Source: Bifidobacterium leontopitheci (GTDB lineage Bacteria; Actinomycetota; Actinomycetes; Actinomycetales; Bifidobacteriaceae). Taken from it: a DNA stretch of 64,000 bases. Within the stretch, counting starts at the first letter, position 1. Each line of letters starts with the position of its first letter. The notes under the pieces are model-generated. The model ran no database searches. It worked only from the letters and a program-made list of their open reading frames with translations, and was not told the origin of the DNA. The DNA is taken from the NCBI RefSeq assembly GCF_009193355.1, contig NZ_WBVT01000005.1, positions 1-64,000 on the forward strand, given 5' to 3'. Both the position numbers and the translations under genes were made by a program. Shown in pieces: positions 19,418 to 30,187 of this stretch.

Positions 19418-20383
19418 ATGACCGGCCAGCTGCGTCACATGCTTCGTGACGACGACATCAGTCATGACGAGCAGAAGCAGATCCTCGAACTCGGCATGAA
19501 ATTCAGCGAGAACCGCTTCTACCGACAGCCGTTCGCCGGCCCTCAGGCCGTGGCTGTCCTCTTCGACAAGCCGTCCACCCGCACGCGCTCCAGCTTCTCG
19601 ATCGGCGTCGCCGAGCTCGGCGGATATCCGCTGGTCATCGACAAGTCCGGCTCCCAGCTGGGCCGCGGCGAGCCGGTCGCCGACACCGCCCGCGTGCTCA
19701 CCCGCATGGCGTACGGCATTGTGTGGCGCACCTTCGGCCAGGACCGCGTCGAGGAGATGGCCAAGTACGCCACCTGCCCGGTCGTGAACGCGCTGACCGA
19801 CGAGTTCCACCCCTGCCAGGTGCTCGCCGACTTCCTCACCATCGCGCAGCATCGCGGCGGCGTCGACGCGCTGGCCGGCAAGACCATCGCCTACGTCGGC
19901 GACGCGGCCAACAACATGTCCAACTCCTACCTGCTGGCAGGCGCGACCGCCGGCATGCACGTGCGTGTCGCCGGACCGCTCGGCTACCTGCCCGACTCGC
20001 GGATCGTGGCCGACGCCAAGCGCATCGCCGAGCAGACCGGCGGCTCCATACTCGTCACCACCGACCCCAAGGAGGCCGTGGCCGACGCCGACTGCGTGTT
20101 CACCGACACCTGGGTCTCCATGGGCGAGGAATCCGAATACGCCATCCGATCCAAGCCGTTCTGGGATTATCAGGTCAACGACAAGCTCATGTCCTACGCC
20201 AAGCCAGACGCGCTGTTCCAGCACTGCCTGCCCGCGTACCGCGGCAAGGAGGTCACCGCCTCGGTCATCGACGGGCCGCAGTCCGTGGTCTGGGATGAGG
20301 CGGAGAACCGGCTCCACGCCCAGAAGGCGCTGCTCACCTGGCTGATCGGCAAGCAGCGCGGGGACGAGACCCTGCTTGCATAG
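19418..20383 (+). CDS. argF: ornithine carbamoyltransferase
   Basis: Makes citrulline from ornithine and carbamoyl phosphate. The 321-residue protein has the carbamoyl-phosphate motif [13 protein letters not shown], the [12 protein letters not shown] region and the ornithine-loop HCLPAYRG, all of the OTCase branch. The start ATG follows GTAAGGAGAAC. It lies 61 bases after argD, a gap holding a small inverted GC-rich element (GGCCGCGGCC), and is followed at once by argR. Confidence 0.96.
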   Translation: MTGQLRHMLRDDDISHDEQKQILELGMKFSENRFYRQPFAGPQAVAVLFDKPSTRTRSSFSIGVAELGGYPLVIDKSGSQLGRGEPVADTARVLTRMAYGIVWRTFGQDRVEEMAKYATCPVVNALTDEFHPCQVLADFLTIAQHRGGVDALAGKTIAYVGDAANNMSNSYLLAGATAGMHVRVAGPLGYLPDSRIVADAKRIAEQTGGSILVTTDPKEAVADADCVFTDTWVSMGEESEYAIRSKPFWDYQVNDKLMSYAKPDALFQHCLPAYRGKEVTASVIDGPQSVVWDEAENRLHAQKALLTWLIGKQRGDETLLA

Positions 20384-20393
20384 AGCCGCCGTC

Positions 20394-20909
20394 ATGAATG
20401 GTTCAGGATCATCCGTGCAACGTCCCGCCACACGAGCCGCGCGTCTGAGCGTCATCGAGAAGATGCTGCTCAGCCATGTCATCACCTCACAGTCTCAGCT
20501 GTCCGGACTGCTCTCCGATGAAGGCATCGACGTGACGCAGGCGACGCTCAGCCGCGACCTCGATGAGATCAACGCGATGAAGACCCGGCTCGCCGACGGC
20601 ACGATCGCCTACACCGTCGGCGACCATCCGGGTCGCGAGACCGCGGAGACCGGCATCAGCACGAAAATGGAGCAGCAGATGTCCCGCGTGTTGTCGGGAC
20701 TGGTCACCTCGGTGGCTGCGGCCAAGAACCTCATCGTCGTGCATACGCCGTCAGGCGCCGCGCAATACGTGGCCAGCGTCATCGACAAGCAGCCCATCGA
20801 CGGCGTGCTGGGCACCATCGCCGGCGACGACACCGTCATGATCGTCTGCAGGGACGACGAGCTGGCCGAAGCCCGCGCGGACTGGCTGCTCGCCGTCGCA
20901 TCCAAGTGA
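20394..20909 (+). CDS. argR: arginine repressor ArgR
   Basis: The 171-residue hexameric arginine-dependent repressor of the arg genes. The N-terminal winged helix is visible as [20 protein letters not shown] followed by [13 protein letters not shown]. The C-terminal oligomerisation and arginine-binding domain contains [15 protein letters not shown], with the acidic pair that contacts arginine. ATG 20394 lies ten bases after argF; an in-frame TTG at 20376 overlaps argF and is less likely. Placing the repressor within its own operon implies autoregulation through the dyads before argC. Confidence 0.95.
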   Translation: MNGSGSSVQRPATRAARLSVIEKMLLSHVITSQSQLSGLLSDEGIDVTQATLSRDLDEINAMKTRLADGTIAYTVGDHPGRETAETGISTKMEQQMSRVLSGLVTSVAAAKNLIVVHTPSGAAQYVASVIDKQPIDGVLGTIAGDDTVMIVCRDDELAEARADWLLAVASK

Positions 20910-20941
20910 CGTGCCGCCCGGACAGTGCGCCGGGCGCGTCA
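20907..20941 (+). terminator. hairpin at the argR stop codon
   Basis: TGACG and CGCCCGG on the left pair with CCGGGCG and CGTCA on the right, with a three-base bulge and an eight-base loop. It begins on the argR stop codon. It could end the argCJBDFR transcript before the separate argG promoter, or attenuate read-through. Confidence 0.45.
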
Positions 20942-20970
20942 CATGGTCGTGCAACACGCCGTACGCCACT

Positions 20971-21012
20971 ATTGTGCATAAATATACAGACCTCTGTATA
21001 TACTTGCATCAG
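20971..21012 (+). promoter_or_regulatory. putative ARG boxes upstream of argG
   Basis: An A/T-rich island contains ATATACAGA (20982-20990) and TCTGTATAT (20993-21001), a perfect 9-bp inverted repeat with a 2-base centre. TTGTGCATAA and TTGCATCA flank it. Its base content and position resemble the site before argC, so argG probably has its own ArgR-controlled promoter. Confidence 0.65.
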
Positions 21013-21037
21013 CTTTGTTCTTCAGAAAGGGCATTCC

Positions 21038-22276
<1,239 letters not shown>

Positions 22277-22345
22277 GACGGAAGATCTGGCGCGAAATGC
22301 CTCATAGGGATTTCCGTCTGACAGATTGCACGTCTGACTGACAGT

Positions 22346-22380
22346 ACGAGGGGGATTGGTTGATAGCCGGTCCCTCTCGT
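22346..22380. terminator. bidirectional terminator between argG and the response regulator gene
   Basis: ACGAGGGGGATTGG (22346-22359) pairs with CCGGTCCCTCTCGT (22367-22380) over 14 positions including three G-T wobbles, with loop TTGATAG. It lies between two convergent genes and can serve both. Confidence 0.65.
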
Positions 22381-22392
22381 CGTATCCAAACG

Positions 22393-23106
22393 TCAGCGAT
22401 GGGCGTTGATCCACAGGATGGCGAGCTGGGTGCGGTTGGCCAGTCCGAGCTTGTCAAGCGTGCTGCTGACCCGGTTGCGCACGGTTCCCTCGCCTAGATA
22501 CAGCCTGTGGGCGATTTCACGGTTGTCAAGCCCCTCGGCGACCAATGCGGCGACCTCCCGCTCCCGCTCGTTCAGCATCGACTCCACCGTCGCGGCATCA
22601 TCGCCTGGTTGCCGGTAGTGCTCCGGCATGTCGTCGCGCGATGGGGAGGCGGCATCAGACGCGTGCCCGTTCATACTGTGCCCGTTCATACTGTTCGTGA
22701 GCGTGCCGAGCACTTCGGAGCCCAGTACCACTTGACCGGCCATGACCGCCTGAATCGCCGGTCCAACGGCCGTGACGTCCTGCTTGATGAGGTATCCTCT
22801 GGCGCCCAACGCCATCGCCTGCGTGATGTACGCGCGGTCGGCGAACGTGGTGAGGAACAAGATGCGCGCCGCAGGATCGCGTTCCAGAATCTCACGTGTG
22901 GCATCAAGGCCGTCGCGTCCGGGCATTTGGATGTCGATGAGCAGCACATCCGGGCGATTGTCGGGCGTGTCGAAATACCGTGTGACCGCCTCATCGCCGT
23001 CATTCGCCGTCCAGAGCACCTCTGCCGCACCCGTAGCGGTCATTATGGTCTCCAACGACTGGCAGACGATCGGATCGTCGTCGACTATCGCAATGGTCAT
23101 GATCAT
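22393..23106 (-). CDS. two-component response regulator, NarL/LuxR type
   Basis: A 237-residue DNA-binding regulator. The receiver domain has the acidic pair in AIVDDDP, phospho-acceptor Asp58 in LLIDIQMPG, the Thr of ILFLTTF and the Lys of YLIKQD. A C-terminal LuxR-type helix-turn-helix follows (LNEREREVAALVAEGLDNRE, GEGTVRNRVSSTLDKL). Between them is a linker of about 50 residues with a near-duplicated NSMNGHSMNGH. ATG 23106, one base after the kinase stop and preceded by GAAAG, is preferred; ATG 23100 is the alternative. It is co-transcribed with the kinase and probably controls the divergent exporter. Confidence 0.92.
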   Translation of the reverse strand: MIMTIAIVDDDPIVCQSLETIMTATGAAEVLWTANDGDEAVTRYFDTPDNRPDVLLIDIQMPGRDGLDATREILERDPAARILFLTTFADRAYITQAMALGARGYLIKQDVTAVGPAIQAVMAGQVVLGSEVLGTLTNSMNGHSMNGHASDAASPSRDDMPEHYRQPGDDAATVESMLNEREREVAALVAEGLDNREIAHRLYLGEGTVRNRVSSTLDKLGLANRTQLAILWINAHR

Positions 23107-23107
23107 C

Positions 23108-24388
23108 TCAGCTTTCATGAACGTACCGAGGCTTCGATGCTGTGTGCTTCGATATCGTGCCGTTGACCGTCTCATCGCCGGTGGCGGCCCAACGTGCCTT
23201 CGGAATCGAGACGAACACGCGCCAGCCGCCGTCATAGGGGCCGCAGTGCGCGGTGCCGTCCAACGTGCGTACCCGTGATTCGATATCGGCGATCCCCATG
23301 CCGCGCGGAGGAGCGCCGACACCACCATCATCGCCATCGTCCTGCACCGCTTCCGCAGGACCGGGGTCACAGACGACCAACTGCCAGAACTCAGGGAAGT
23401 CACGCAAGATCACCCGCGCCTCACGTGCCCTGCTGTGATGCGCCACATTGGCCAACGATTCGCGGATCACCGTCGCCAGACACCGTGCAACGGGTGCCGG
23501 CGCGGCGTCGATGGTGTTCTCCAGACGAACGTCTATACCCCGAGCCGAGCCGGAGGCTGAGCGCAAGGAGTGCGCGGCATCGTCGATCTGTGCGATGAAA
23601 TCGGTGCTGTCATCCTCCATGTCGTGAACCGACCGTCGTACCATCGTCATGGCATCATCCAACGTCGCGCCCACAGTACGAAAGCCCCGGGCAGCCGTGT
23701 CGTCCCCGGTCGCGGCGGCCACGGCAAGCCCCGCCTGGGCCTGCATGATCGCGCGCGTCAGCAGATGACCGACGTTATCGTGAATGTCGCGGGCGATACG
23801 CGACCGTTCGGCGAGCGTGGCCATACGCACCGACTGCGCACGGTCCTCATCCACGTCGGCCATCCTCAGCCGGGTCGAACGGGATGATTCGCGCAGCCGG
23901 TCGGCGAGGACGCGCGCCTTCCTGCGCGACGCCATGGCGTCACGCGAATCCGCGCCCCACAGGAATCCGATGTACGTCGCCGCGACCACGAGCGCAACGG
24001 GCGCGACCTCGCCGCCGTAACAGGCTCCGACCATCAGCGGAACCAGCGGCGGCACCCACAGCCACTGTGCGGCCAGCAGCAGAGCACGTTCGATCCTTGA
24101 CGACGAGGCGATCGCCCGCCCGCCGTTCCTCCACACTGTAGGAGTCCCGGCGTCGCAGGCGACGAGCGGCAGATACGCGCGGCAATCGGGGACGAACATC
24201 GCAAGCAACATGAACATGACGGTCGGCAGCGCCGCCAGTCGGCTTGCAGACAGCCATTCGGTAAGCCCGGACGCAGTCACGGCCAGCAGCATCGCCACGG
24301 CAGGCATCCCGTACATCGTGGCGTGCGGAAGAGAGGCAAGCGCAAGACACAGTACGAGGAGCGCACCCTTCCTGACCATCGTCCGCAT
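23108..24388 (-). CDS. sensor histidine kinase (HisKA_3 family)
   Basis: A 426-residue membrane kinase partnering the adjacent NarL-type regulator. The N-terminal 150 residues hold several hydrophobic segments (GALLVLCLALASLPHATMYG, VAMLLAVTASGL, PPLVPLMVGACY). The dimerisation domain shows phospho-acceptor His203 in RIARDIHDNVGH. The ATPase part has the N-box-like IRESLANVAHHSRA and a GMGIADIESRV glycine box. The start is ATG 24388 because TGGAGG precedes it at ideal spacing; earlier ATGs lack a site and would run into the divergent promoter. The input signal is unknown; linked exporters of this type often answer cell-envelope or peptide stress, which is inference here. Confidence 0.9.
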   Translation of the reverse strand: MRTMVRKGALLVLCLALASLPHATMYGMPAVAMLLAVTASGLTEWLSASRLAALPTVMFMLLAMFVPDCRAYLPLVACDAGTPTVWRNGGRAIASSSRIERALLLAAQWLWVPPLVPLMVGACYGGEVAPVALVVAATYIGFLWGADSRDAMASRRKARVLADRLRESSRSTRLRMADVDEDRAQSVRMATLAERSRIARDIHDNVGHLLTRAIMQAQAGLAVAAATGDDTAARGFRTVGATLDDAMTMVRRSVHDMEDDSTDFIAQIDDAAHSLRSASGSARGIDVRLENTIDAAPAPVARCLATVIRESLANVAHHSRAREARVILRDFPEFWQLVVCDPGPAEAVQDDGDDGGVGAPPRGMGIADIESRVRTLDGTAHCGPYDGGWRVFVSIPKARWAATGDETVNGTISKHTASKPRYVHES

Positions 24389-24477
24389 GAAGACCTCCAC
24401 TGCCATCCAGTCCGAAACCGTCACCTTCAAGCGTACCCGTTCCGCCCATCGCATCGTGATTCGACCCGGCCGATACG

Positions 24478-24544
24478 TGACATGACGGTGAAAGCAGGGG
24501 AGTGACAAATGTCATCGGCCGTCCACGTCAGGTCGTGACATTTG
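24478..24544. promoter_or_regulatory. cluster of TGACA/TGTCA motifs between kinase and exporter genes
   Basis: TGACA occurs at 24478, 24503 and 24536. The second forms TGACA-AA-TGTCA (24503-24514). CAAATGTCA at 24506-24514 is the exact inverse of TGACATTTG at 24536-24544. These lie between the divergent starts (24388 and 24609) and are good candidates for the binding sites of the linked LuxR-type regulator. Confidence 0.5.
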
Positions 24545-24608
24545 CCGATGGCATGCCGCCGCCGCGACGTGCCATGATGAGAGAAACCCAGAGAAGGGAA
24601 CGCCCATC

Positions 24609-25646
24609 ATGAACGGATCAACGACAACCAAGACACCGGTGGAGCCGGCACGTCCCGCCGTGACGTCTCCCGCCGCAACGGCACGGCAGAAGACAGCCCC
24701 AGCCGGTGACACACCAGCCATCAGCGTTTCGAAACTCGTCAAACATTACGGTGACATGGTCGCACTCGACCACTTCGACCTTGAGATCGGCCAAGGTGAG
24801 ATCTTCGGCCTGCTCGGTCCCAACGGCTCCGGCAAAACCACGGCCATCAACTGCATCCTCGCGCTGCTCGCCTACGATGCGGGAACGATCCGCGTGTTCG
24901 GCGAGCCGATGACGCCGACCAGCTATGCGCTCAAACGGCGCATCGGCCTCGTCCCGCAGAACGTCGCCGTGTTCAACGAGCTGACCGTCGAAGAGAACAT
25001 CGACTACTTCTGCTCGCTGTACGTGCCGAAGAAGACGGAACGCACCCCGCTCGTCGAAGAGGCGATAGCGTTCGCCGGACTCGGCGAATTCCGCAGGTTC
25101 CGCCCAGGCAAGCTTTCCGGCGGCCTGCTGCGGCGCCTCAACATCGCCTGTGGCGTGGCGCACAAACCCGACCTCATCTTCTTCGACGAGCCGACCGTAG
25201 CCGTCGACCCGCAAAGCCGCAACGCGATCCTCGAAGGCATCGAACGGCTCAACGCGGACGGCGCGACCGTCGTCTACACCAGTCATTACATGGAGGAAGT
25301 CGAACAAATCTGCGACCGCATCCTCATCATGGACCACGGCAGGCACCTGGCACTCGGCACCGCGGACGAACTCAAATCCATGATCGACACCGGCGAGCAC
25401 ATCACCGTGGAAACGCTCGACCTTGACGACGCGGCGCTCGCCGCCGTGCGAGCGCTTGGATTCGTCATCGAATCGTCCTATGACGGACGCGAACTCCACG
25501 TGCGCTGCCGACGAGGCGAGCACAACCTCGTCGACCTGCTCGCGGTTCTGCACGATGCCGGAGCGAACGTCGGGCATCTCACCAGCCGACCGCCGACACT
25601 CAACGACGTGTTCCTGGAACTCACCGGCAAGGCGCTGCGCGATTGA
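24609..25646 (+). CDS. ABC transporter ATP-binding protein
   Basis: A 345-residue ATPase that would power the two following membrane subunits. About 35 unstructured Thr/Pro/Ala-rich residues lead into the nucleotide-binding domain: Walker A GPNGSGKTTA, Q-loop VPQNVAVF, signature LSGGLLRRLNIA, Walker B IFFDEPTVAVDP and a switch histidine in VVYTSHYMEE. The C-terminal 80 residues form the extra domain usual in drug and antibiotic export ATPases. ATG 24609 follows GAGAAGGGAA. First gene of a three-gene operon; the permease follows after 34 bases. Confidence 0.92.
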   Translation: MNGSTTTKTPVEPARPAVTSPAATARQKTAPAGDTPAISVSKLVKHYGDMVALDHFDLEIGQGEIFGLLGPNGSGKTTAINCILALLAYDAGTIRVFGEPMTPTSYALKRRIGLVPQNVAVFNELTVEENIDYFCSLYVPKKTERTPLVEEAIAFAGLGEFRRFRPGKLSGGLLRRLNIACGVAHKPDLIFFDEPTVAVDPQSRNAILEGIERLNADGATVVYTSHYMEEVEQICDRILIMDHGRHLALGTADELKSMIDTGEHITVETLDLDDAALAAVRALGFVIESSYDGRELHVRCRRGEHNLVDLLAVLHDAGANVGHLTSRPPTLNDVFLELTGKALRD

Positions 25647-25680
25647 CGGCGCCGCTCATCATCTCGGAAAGGAGCCGCTC

Positions 25681-26943
25681 ATGTGGGCCACATTCGTCAT
25701 GACGATCAAGACGAACCTGCGCAACAGGCCGGCGCTGTTCTGGCTTATCGTCTTTCCTCTGGCGCTGGCAACCCTGTTCAACGGCGTGCTCGGCGGCCTG
25801 AAGGACGGCTATGAGCTGCAGGCGTTGCCGCTCGCGGTCGTCGAAGACGCGAACTGGTCGAAGTCCGCAGGCGCGAGGACATTCATCGAAGCCCTGTCCG
25901 GCAAGACGACGCAGACGACAACGGACGGCGGAGCCGGCGGTACGGACATGCGGATCGGCGCATCCGTCACGACGCTCGTCCGCGCACGTTACGTCGACAC
26001 GCAGGCGCAGGCGCGCAGCGCGCTCGCCGACGGGTCGGCGAAAGGGTATCTGCGCGTCGACGACGATGGCGGCATCATGCTCACCCTATCCGCATCCGCC
26101 GTGGAGTCGATGAGCGGCTCCATGGCCTCGGATTCGAACGGCGCCATCACCGTCGGCGCGCTCAACGGCGCGATCGACCTGTATAACCGTGCCGGCGCCG
26201 CGGTCCGTGACCTCATCGCCGAACATCCGCAAGCCGCCGAAAGCCGCGCGTTCTGGGCTTCCGTAGGCGACGTAACCGGCATGACGCGCGAGGTGAGCCT
26301 CACGAACTTCGCGCCGAACGCGACGGCCCGGTACTTCTATGCGTTGCTCGCCATGGCCTGCCTCATGGCCATGGGGTATTCGATCTCGGCGGTCACCAGT
26401 GCGCAGGCGAACCTGTCCGCGTTGGGCATCCGTCGCACGGTGGCGCCGGTGTCGCGGCCGTGTCAGCTCATCGCCGGATTCCTCGCCAGCTGGCTCTGCT
26501 CTGCGGTAAGCCTCACCATCGCGCTCGCCTACATCAGATATGTATGCGACGTTCCGTTGGGCGGACGCGAGCCGTTGGCCGTGCTCGCCGTGGCGGTGGC
26601 GTCGTTCATGGCGTGCGCGTTCGGCACGATGATCGGTGCGATACCGGGATTGCGCCACAGTGTGAAAACCGGTCTGACGAGCGCCATCCCATGCGCGCTG
26701 TCGCTGTTCTCCGGCCTGTACGGGCAATTAGCGATGGAGCTGAGCGACTGGATCACCCGCCACACGCCCATCCTTGCGCTTGCCAATCCCGCGCAGCAGG
26801 TGACGAACCTGTTCTACGACATCCTCTACTACGACGATTACCGTCCATTCGCCACGACCTGCGGCGTACTCATCGCGATGAGCCTCGTATTCCTGACCGC
26901 AGGGGTCGCCATGCTGAAGGAGCAACGCCATGAACACCTGTAA
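25681..26943 (+). CDS. ABC-2 type transporter permease (first of two)
   Basis: A 420-residue membrane subunit. The N-terminal helix is LFWLIVFPLALATLFNG. A large extracytoplasmic region of about 170 residues, rich in Ala, Ser and Asp, follows, and then a C-terminal block of about five to six helices (from YFYALLAMACLMAMGYSISA onward) as in ABC-2 exporters. ATG 25681 has GGAAAGGAG upstream. It overlaps the next permease by 14 bases, so the two are probably translated in coupled fashion and form a heterodimer. The substrate is not deducible. Confidence 0.88.
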   Translation: MWATFVMTIKTNLRNRPALFWLIVFPLALATLFNGVLGGLKDGYELQALPLAVVEDANWSKSAGARTFIEALSGKTTQTTTDGGAGGTDMRIGASVTTLVRARYVDTQAQARSALADGSAKGYLRVDDDGGIMLTLSASAVESMSGSMASDSNGAITVGALNGAIDLYNRAGAAVRDLIAEHPQAAESRAFWASVGDVTGMTREVSLTNFAPNATARYFYALLAMACLMAMGYSISAVTSAQANLSALGIRRTVAPVSRPCQLIAGFLASWLCSAVSLTIALAYIRYVCDVPLGGREPLAVLAVAVASFMACAFGTMIGAIPGLRHSVKTGLTSAIPCALSLFSGLYGQLAMELSDWITRHTPILALANPAQQVTNLFYDILYYDDYRPFATTCGVLIAMSLVFLTAGVAMLKEQRHEHL

Positions 26944-28270
26944 GGCCACGCTACGTGTGCTCGCCGCGCACAAGACCTACGTCATCATCTACCTGGCATT
27001 GATCGGCATCATGATGCTTTTCATCAGCGGGTCGGCGTTGATGGGCAGCCGCGACGACGTCGGCGACGTCTACGAGCCCGACCGGGCGCGCGTCGCCGTC
27101 ATCGATCGGGACGCCGGCAGGGGAGACGTCGCGGCGTCGTTGCGCACGTATCTTTCGCAGGACAATGACATGGTCGACCTTGACGACGATCCTCACAGCC
27201 TGCAGCAGGCGGTCGCCTCGAACTGGACCGACCTTATCGTGATCGTCCCCGACGGGTATGCCGATGACCTGCTTGACGCGATCGCATCAGGTGCGACGCC
27301 TCCCGCCGTCGACACCGTCACCAGCTACACGTCGGGGGCAGGCGCCACGGCGTCCATGGCCGTGGGAGGATTCCTGTCATTGACCCGCACGATGCTCATC
27401 GGCAACGCGTCGGACGCCGCTGCCGAAGCCGGGGCCGATACGGACGCTTCGCGTCCGAGCCTTGACGAACTGTCCGCCGCCACGCAGCGGATACGGACGC
27501 TCTCCCGTGACCGGAACGCTAACCATGCGATCGCCGTGGACCACTCGGTTCGCGAGGGCGATGGGGTCTCGCCGGAGGACCGGACCGCCGCCGGATTCGG
27601 CACGACCATCAAGTCGGCGCTCTATCCGTTGTTCCTCGCGATGACCGTATGCACCGCCCTGGTGGCGGGCGTATTCAACGACGGCGAGGTCAGGCGGCGC
27701 CTGTTCGCCTCTCCGCAGCGTTCCGCGGCGATGGGCATGCAGCGCATGGCCACGTTGTGTGCGTTCGCGCTGCTCGTGGTCGTCGGATACCTGCTTGCCG
27801 CCGTCGCGCTCCTGCTCGCCGCGGGACTCGATCCGGCAAGGCTCAACCCTGCCGGCGTGGCGATGACGGTCGTATCGGCCTGTGTCTATGCGCTGATGAC
27901 CGTGGCCTGCGGGTTCCTGCTTGGCGAGGCCGGAGCCAACGACACGATGGCCAATGGCTTTGCCAACGTGTTCGGCCTGTTCATCCTGTTCACGTCCGGC
28001 ATCACCCTGCCGATGGACATGATGCCCGCGCCGATGCTCGCCATCGGGCGCATGCTGCCCGGCTGGTGGTATTGCGTGGCCGTCGATGATGCGCTCGGCA
28101 TCGGCACGGCGGCCTCACGCGGCATGGACGTGGCCGGATGGGCTTCGGCCACCGGCATCGTGGCGCTGTTCGCCGTGGCACTGGTCTCCGTGGGACTGGC
28201 CGTGGGCCGCATCCGCCGGTCCCGTCCCGCCGCCGTCACACCCGCCGTGACGAAGCTCGCCGAAGCGTGA
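26930..28270 (+). CDS. ABC-2 type transporter permease (second of two)
   Basis: A 446-residue paralogue-like partner of the preceding permease with the same plan: an N-terminal helix (YVIIYLALIGIMMLFISGSA), a long outer domain of about 180 residues, then a C-terminal membrane block (LYPLFLAMTVCTALVAGVFN and later helices). The ribosome-binding site GAAGGAG lies inside the preceding gene. It ends the operon, followed by a strong hairpin. With the ATPase it makes a full exporter. Confidence 0.88.
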   Translation: MNTCKATLRVLAAHKTYVIIYLALIGIMMLFISGSALMGSRDDVGDVYEPDRARVAVIDRDAGRGDVAASLRTYLSQDNDMVDLDDDPHSLQQAVASNWTDLIVIVPDGYADDLLDAIASGATPPAVDTVTSYTSGAGATASMAVGGFLSLTRTMLIGNASDAAAEAGADTDASRPSLDELSAATQRIRTLSRDRNANHAIAVDHSVREGDGVSPEDRTAAGFGTTIKSALYPLFLAMTVCTALVAGVFNDGEVRRRLFASPQRSAAMGMQRMATLCAFALLVVVGYLLAAVALLLAAGLDPARLNPAGVAMTVVSACVYALMTVACGFLLGEAGANDTMANGFANVFGLFILFTSGITLPMDMMPAPMLAIGRMLPGWWYCVAVDDALGIGTAASRGMDVAGWASATGIVALFAVALVSVGLAVGRIRRSRPAAVTPAVTKLAEA

Positions 28271-28276
28271 GCGGGG

Positions 28277-28306
28277 GTGCCTGCCGGGATGGTGTCCGGC
28301 AGGCAC
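28277..28306 (+). terminator. terminator of the ABC exporter operon
   Basis: GTGCCTGCCGG (28277-28287) pairs perfectly with CCGGCAGGCAC (28296-28306) around an eight-base loop, six bases after the last permease stop. No T-run. Confidence 0.7.
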
Positions 28307-28516
28307 CGCTCCGACAGAAACGATGAAAGGCGATGGTCCGTCCACTCCGTTGATGTATGGTGGGGCGGCCGGCCATGCCATTAAACGATGTGATCGTGAA
28401 TGTGATTGCCGTGTGGGGACGTACCGGTGTGAATGGTCATGGAGACTGATAGGCTTTTCATGGTTTTTATGAGCAGGAACGCCAATGGCACCCGACAATA
28501 CAAGGAGCATCATCGC

Positions 28517-30007
28517 ATGGCTGACAGCGCCGCACAGAACACCGAACATCTCGCCCTGTGGGGCGGCCGCTTCACCTCCGGCCCCTCGCCGGAGCTCGCC
28601 CGTCTGAGCAAGTCCACCCAGTTCGACTGGCGGCTGGCGGATGACGACATCGCCGGCTCTCGCGCGCACGCCCGCGCGCTCGGCCGCGCCGGACTGCTCA
28701 CCGCCGAAGAGCTCAACCGCATGGAGGCTGCGCTCGACGAACTGCAGCGCCGCGTCGACTCCGGCGCGTTCGCGCCCATCGAGGACGACGAGGACGAGGC
28801 CACCGCGCTCGAACGCGGCCTGATCGCCATCGCCGGCGACGAGCTTGGCGGCAAGCTGCGCGCCGGCCGTTCGCGCAACGACCAGATCGCCTGTCTGATC
28901 CGCATGTGGCTGCGCCGCCACAGCCGCATCATCGCCCGTCTGCTGCTTGACCTTGCCGCCGCGCTCATCGAACAGTCCGTCAAGGCCGGCACCGCGGTCA
29001 TGCCCGGCCGCACCCACATGCAGCACGCGCAGCCCGTCCTGCTCGCCCACCAGCTCATGGCCCACGTGTGGCCGCTGCTGCGCGACGTCCAGCGTCTGGT
29101 CGACTGGGACAAGCGCATCGACGCCAGCCCGTACGGTTCCGGCGCGCTCGCCGGCAACACGCTGGGTCTTGAGCCGGTCGCCGTCGCCCGCGAGCTCGGC
29201 TTCACCAAGGTCACCGAGAACTCAATCGACGGCACCGCCTCGCGTGATCTCGTCGCCGAATTTGCGTTCGTCGCCGCCATGACCGGCGTGGACATCAGCC
29301 GCCTGTCCGAAGAGATCATCATCTGGAACACGCAGGAGTTCGCCTTCGTGCGTCTCGATGACGCCTATTCGACCGGCTCCTCCATCATGCCGCAGAAGAA
29401 GAACCCGGACATCGCCGAGCTCGCCCGCGGCAAGTCCGGCCGCCTCATCGGCGACCTGACCGGTCTGCTCGCCACGCTCAAAGGCCTGCCGACCGCCTAC
29501 GCGCGCGACCTGCAGGAGGACAAGGAGGCCGTGTTCGACCAGGTCGACACGCTCGAAGTGCTGCTGCCCGCGTTCACCGGCATGGTCGCCACCATGACCT
29601 TCGACACGGACCGCCTCGAGGCCGAAGCCCCCACCGGCTTCGCGCTCGCCACCGACATCGCCGAATGGCTTGTCAAGAACGGCGTGCCGTTCCGCCACGC
29701 GCACGAGCTTTCCGGCGCGTGCGTCAAGCTCGCCGAAGGCCGCGGCCAGGAGCTGTGGGATCTTACGGACGACGATTTCGTCACCGTGTTCAAGGACTTC
29801 CTGCCTGCCGATCTGGCCCCGCAGGTGCGCGAGGTGCTGTCCACGCAGGGTTCGGTGACCGCCCGCAGCGGCAAGGGCGGCACGTCGCCCGCCCGCGTGC
29901 GCGAGCAGATCGCCTGCGCCCGCACCACCGTCGAATCGCTGCGCGCGTTCGCCAACTCCAACAGCGACGGCACCGCCTACAAGACCCCGCAGTCGCTGCT
30001 GAAGTAA
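28517..30007 (+). CDS. argH: argininosuccinate lyase
   Basis: The last enzyme of arginine synthesis, splitting argininosuccinate into arginine and fumarate. The 496-residue protein of the fumarase/aspartase superfamily has the signature [12 protein letters not shown] with its catalytic serine, plus [10 protein letters not shown] and [15 protein letters not shown] 28517 is preceded by ACAAGGAG; an upstream in-frame start at 28433 lacks support. It is separated from argG by the 6-kb sensor/exporter module, and I see no clear ARG-box dyad directly before it, so its regulation may differ. Confidence 0.96.
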   Translation: MADSAAQNTEHLALWGGRFTSGPSPELARLSKSTQFDWRLADDDIAGSRAHARALGRAGLLTAEELNRMEAALDELQRRVDSGAFAPIEDDEDEATALERGLIAIAGDELGGKLRAGRSRNDQIACLIRMWLRRHSRIIARLLLDLAAALIEQSVKAGTAVMPGRTHMQHAQPVLLAHQLMAHVWPLLRDVQRLVDWDKRIDASPYGSGALAGNTLGLEPVAVARELGFTKVTENSIDGTASRDLVAEFAFVAAMTGVDISRLSEEIIIWNTQEFAFVRLDDAYSTGSSIMPQKKNPDIAELARGKSGRLIGDLTGLLATLKGLPTAYARDLQEDKEAVFDQVDTLEVLLPAFTGMVATMTFDTDRLEAEAPTGFALATDIAEWLVKNGVPFRHAHELSGACVKLAEGRGQELWDLTDDDFVTVFKDFLPADLAPQVREVLSTQGSVTARSGKGGTSPARVREQIACARTTVESLRAFANSNSDGTAYKTPQSLLK

Positions 30008-30047
30008 AGTTCCCAAAAGCCTCCGTCGCGTCCGTCGAACACACGAC

Positions 30048-30074
30048 GCCGTCATCCTTCCCCGGGATGACGGC
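30048..30074 (+). terminator. terminator after argH
   Basis: GCCGTCATCC (30048-30057) pairs perfectly with GGATGACGGC (30065-30074), loop of seven bases, 40 bases after the argH stop. Confidence 0.65.
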
Positions 30075-30114
30075 AGGCGAACCCCACACCGGTATAGAAT
30101 CTGTGGTGTAACGT

Positions 30115-30155
30115 CCGCTCATCCGGCGCCTCTTGGAAGGATGCCGGATGAGCGG
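30115..30155 (+). other. leader hairpin before the HD-domain gene
   Basis: CCGCTCATCCGGC (30115-30127) and GCCGGATGAGCGG (30143-30155) are a perfect 13-bp inverted repeat with a 15-base loop, 32 bases before the TTG start. A possible -10 box, TATAGA, lies at 30093. It may be a second terminator or an attenuator in the 5' leader. Confidence 0.55.
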
Positions 30156-30187
30156 GAACCGGAAAGAGAAGGCGGAAAGGCACACCA

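Noticed and set aside
22393-28270. Exporter module as a bacteriocin or lantibiotic locus
   Set aside because: No precursor peptide, modification enzyme or immunity gene is seen beside it; the substrate remains open.
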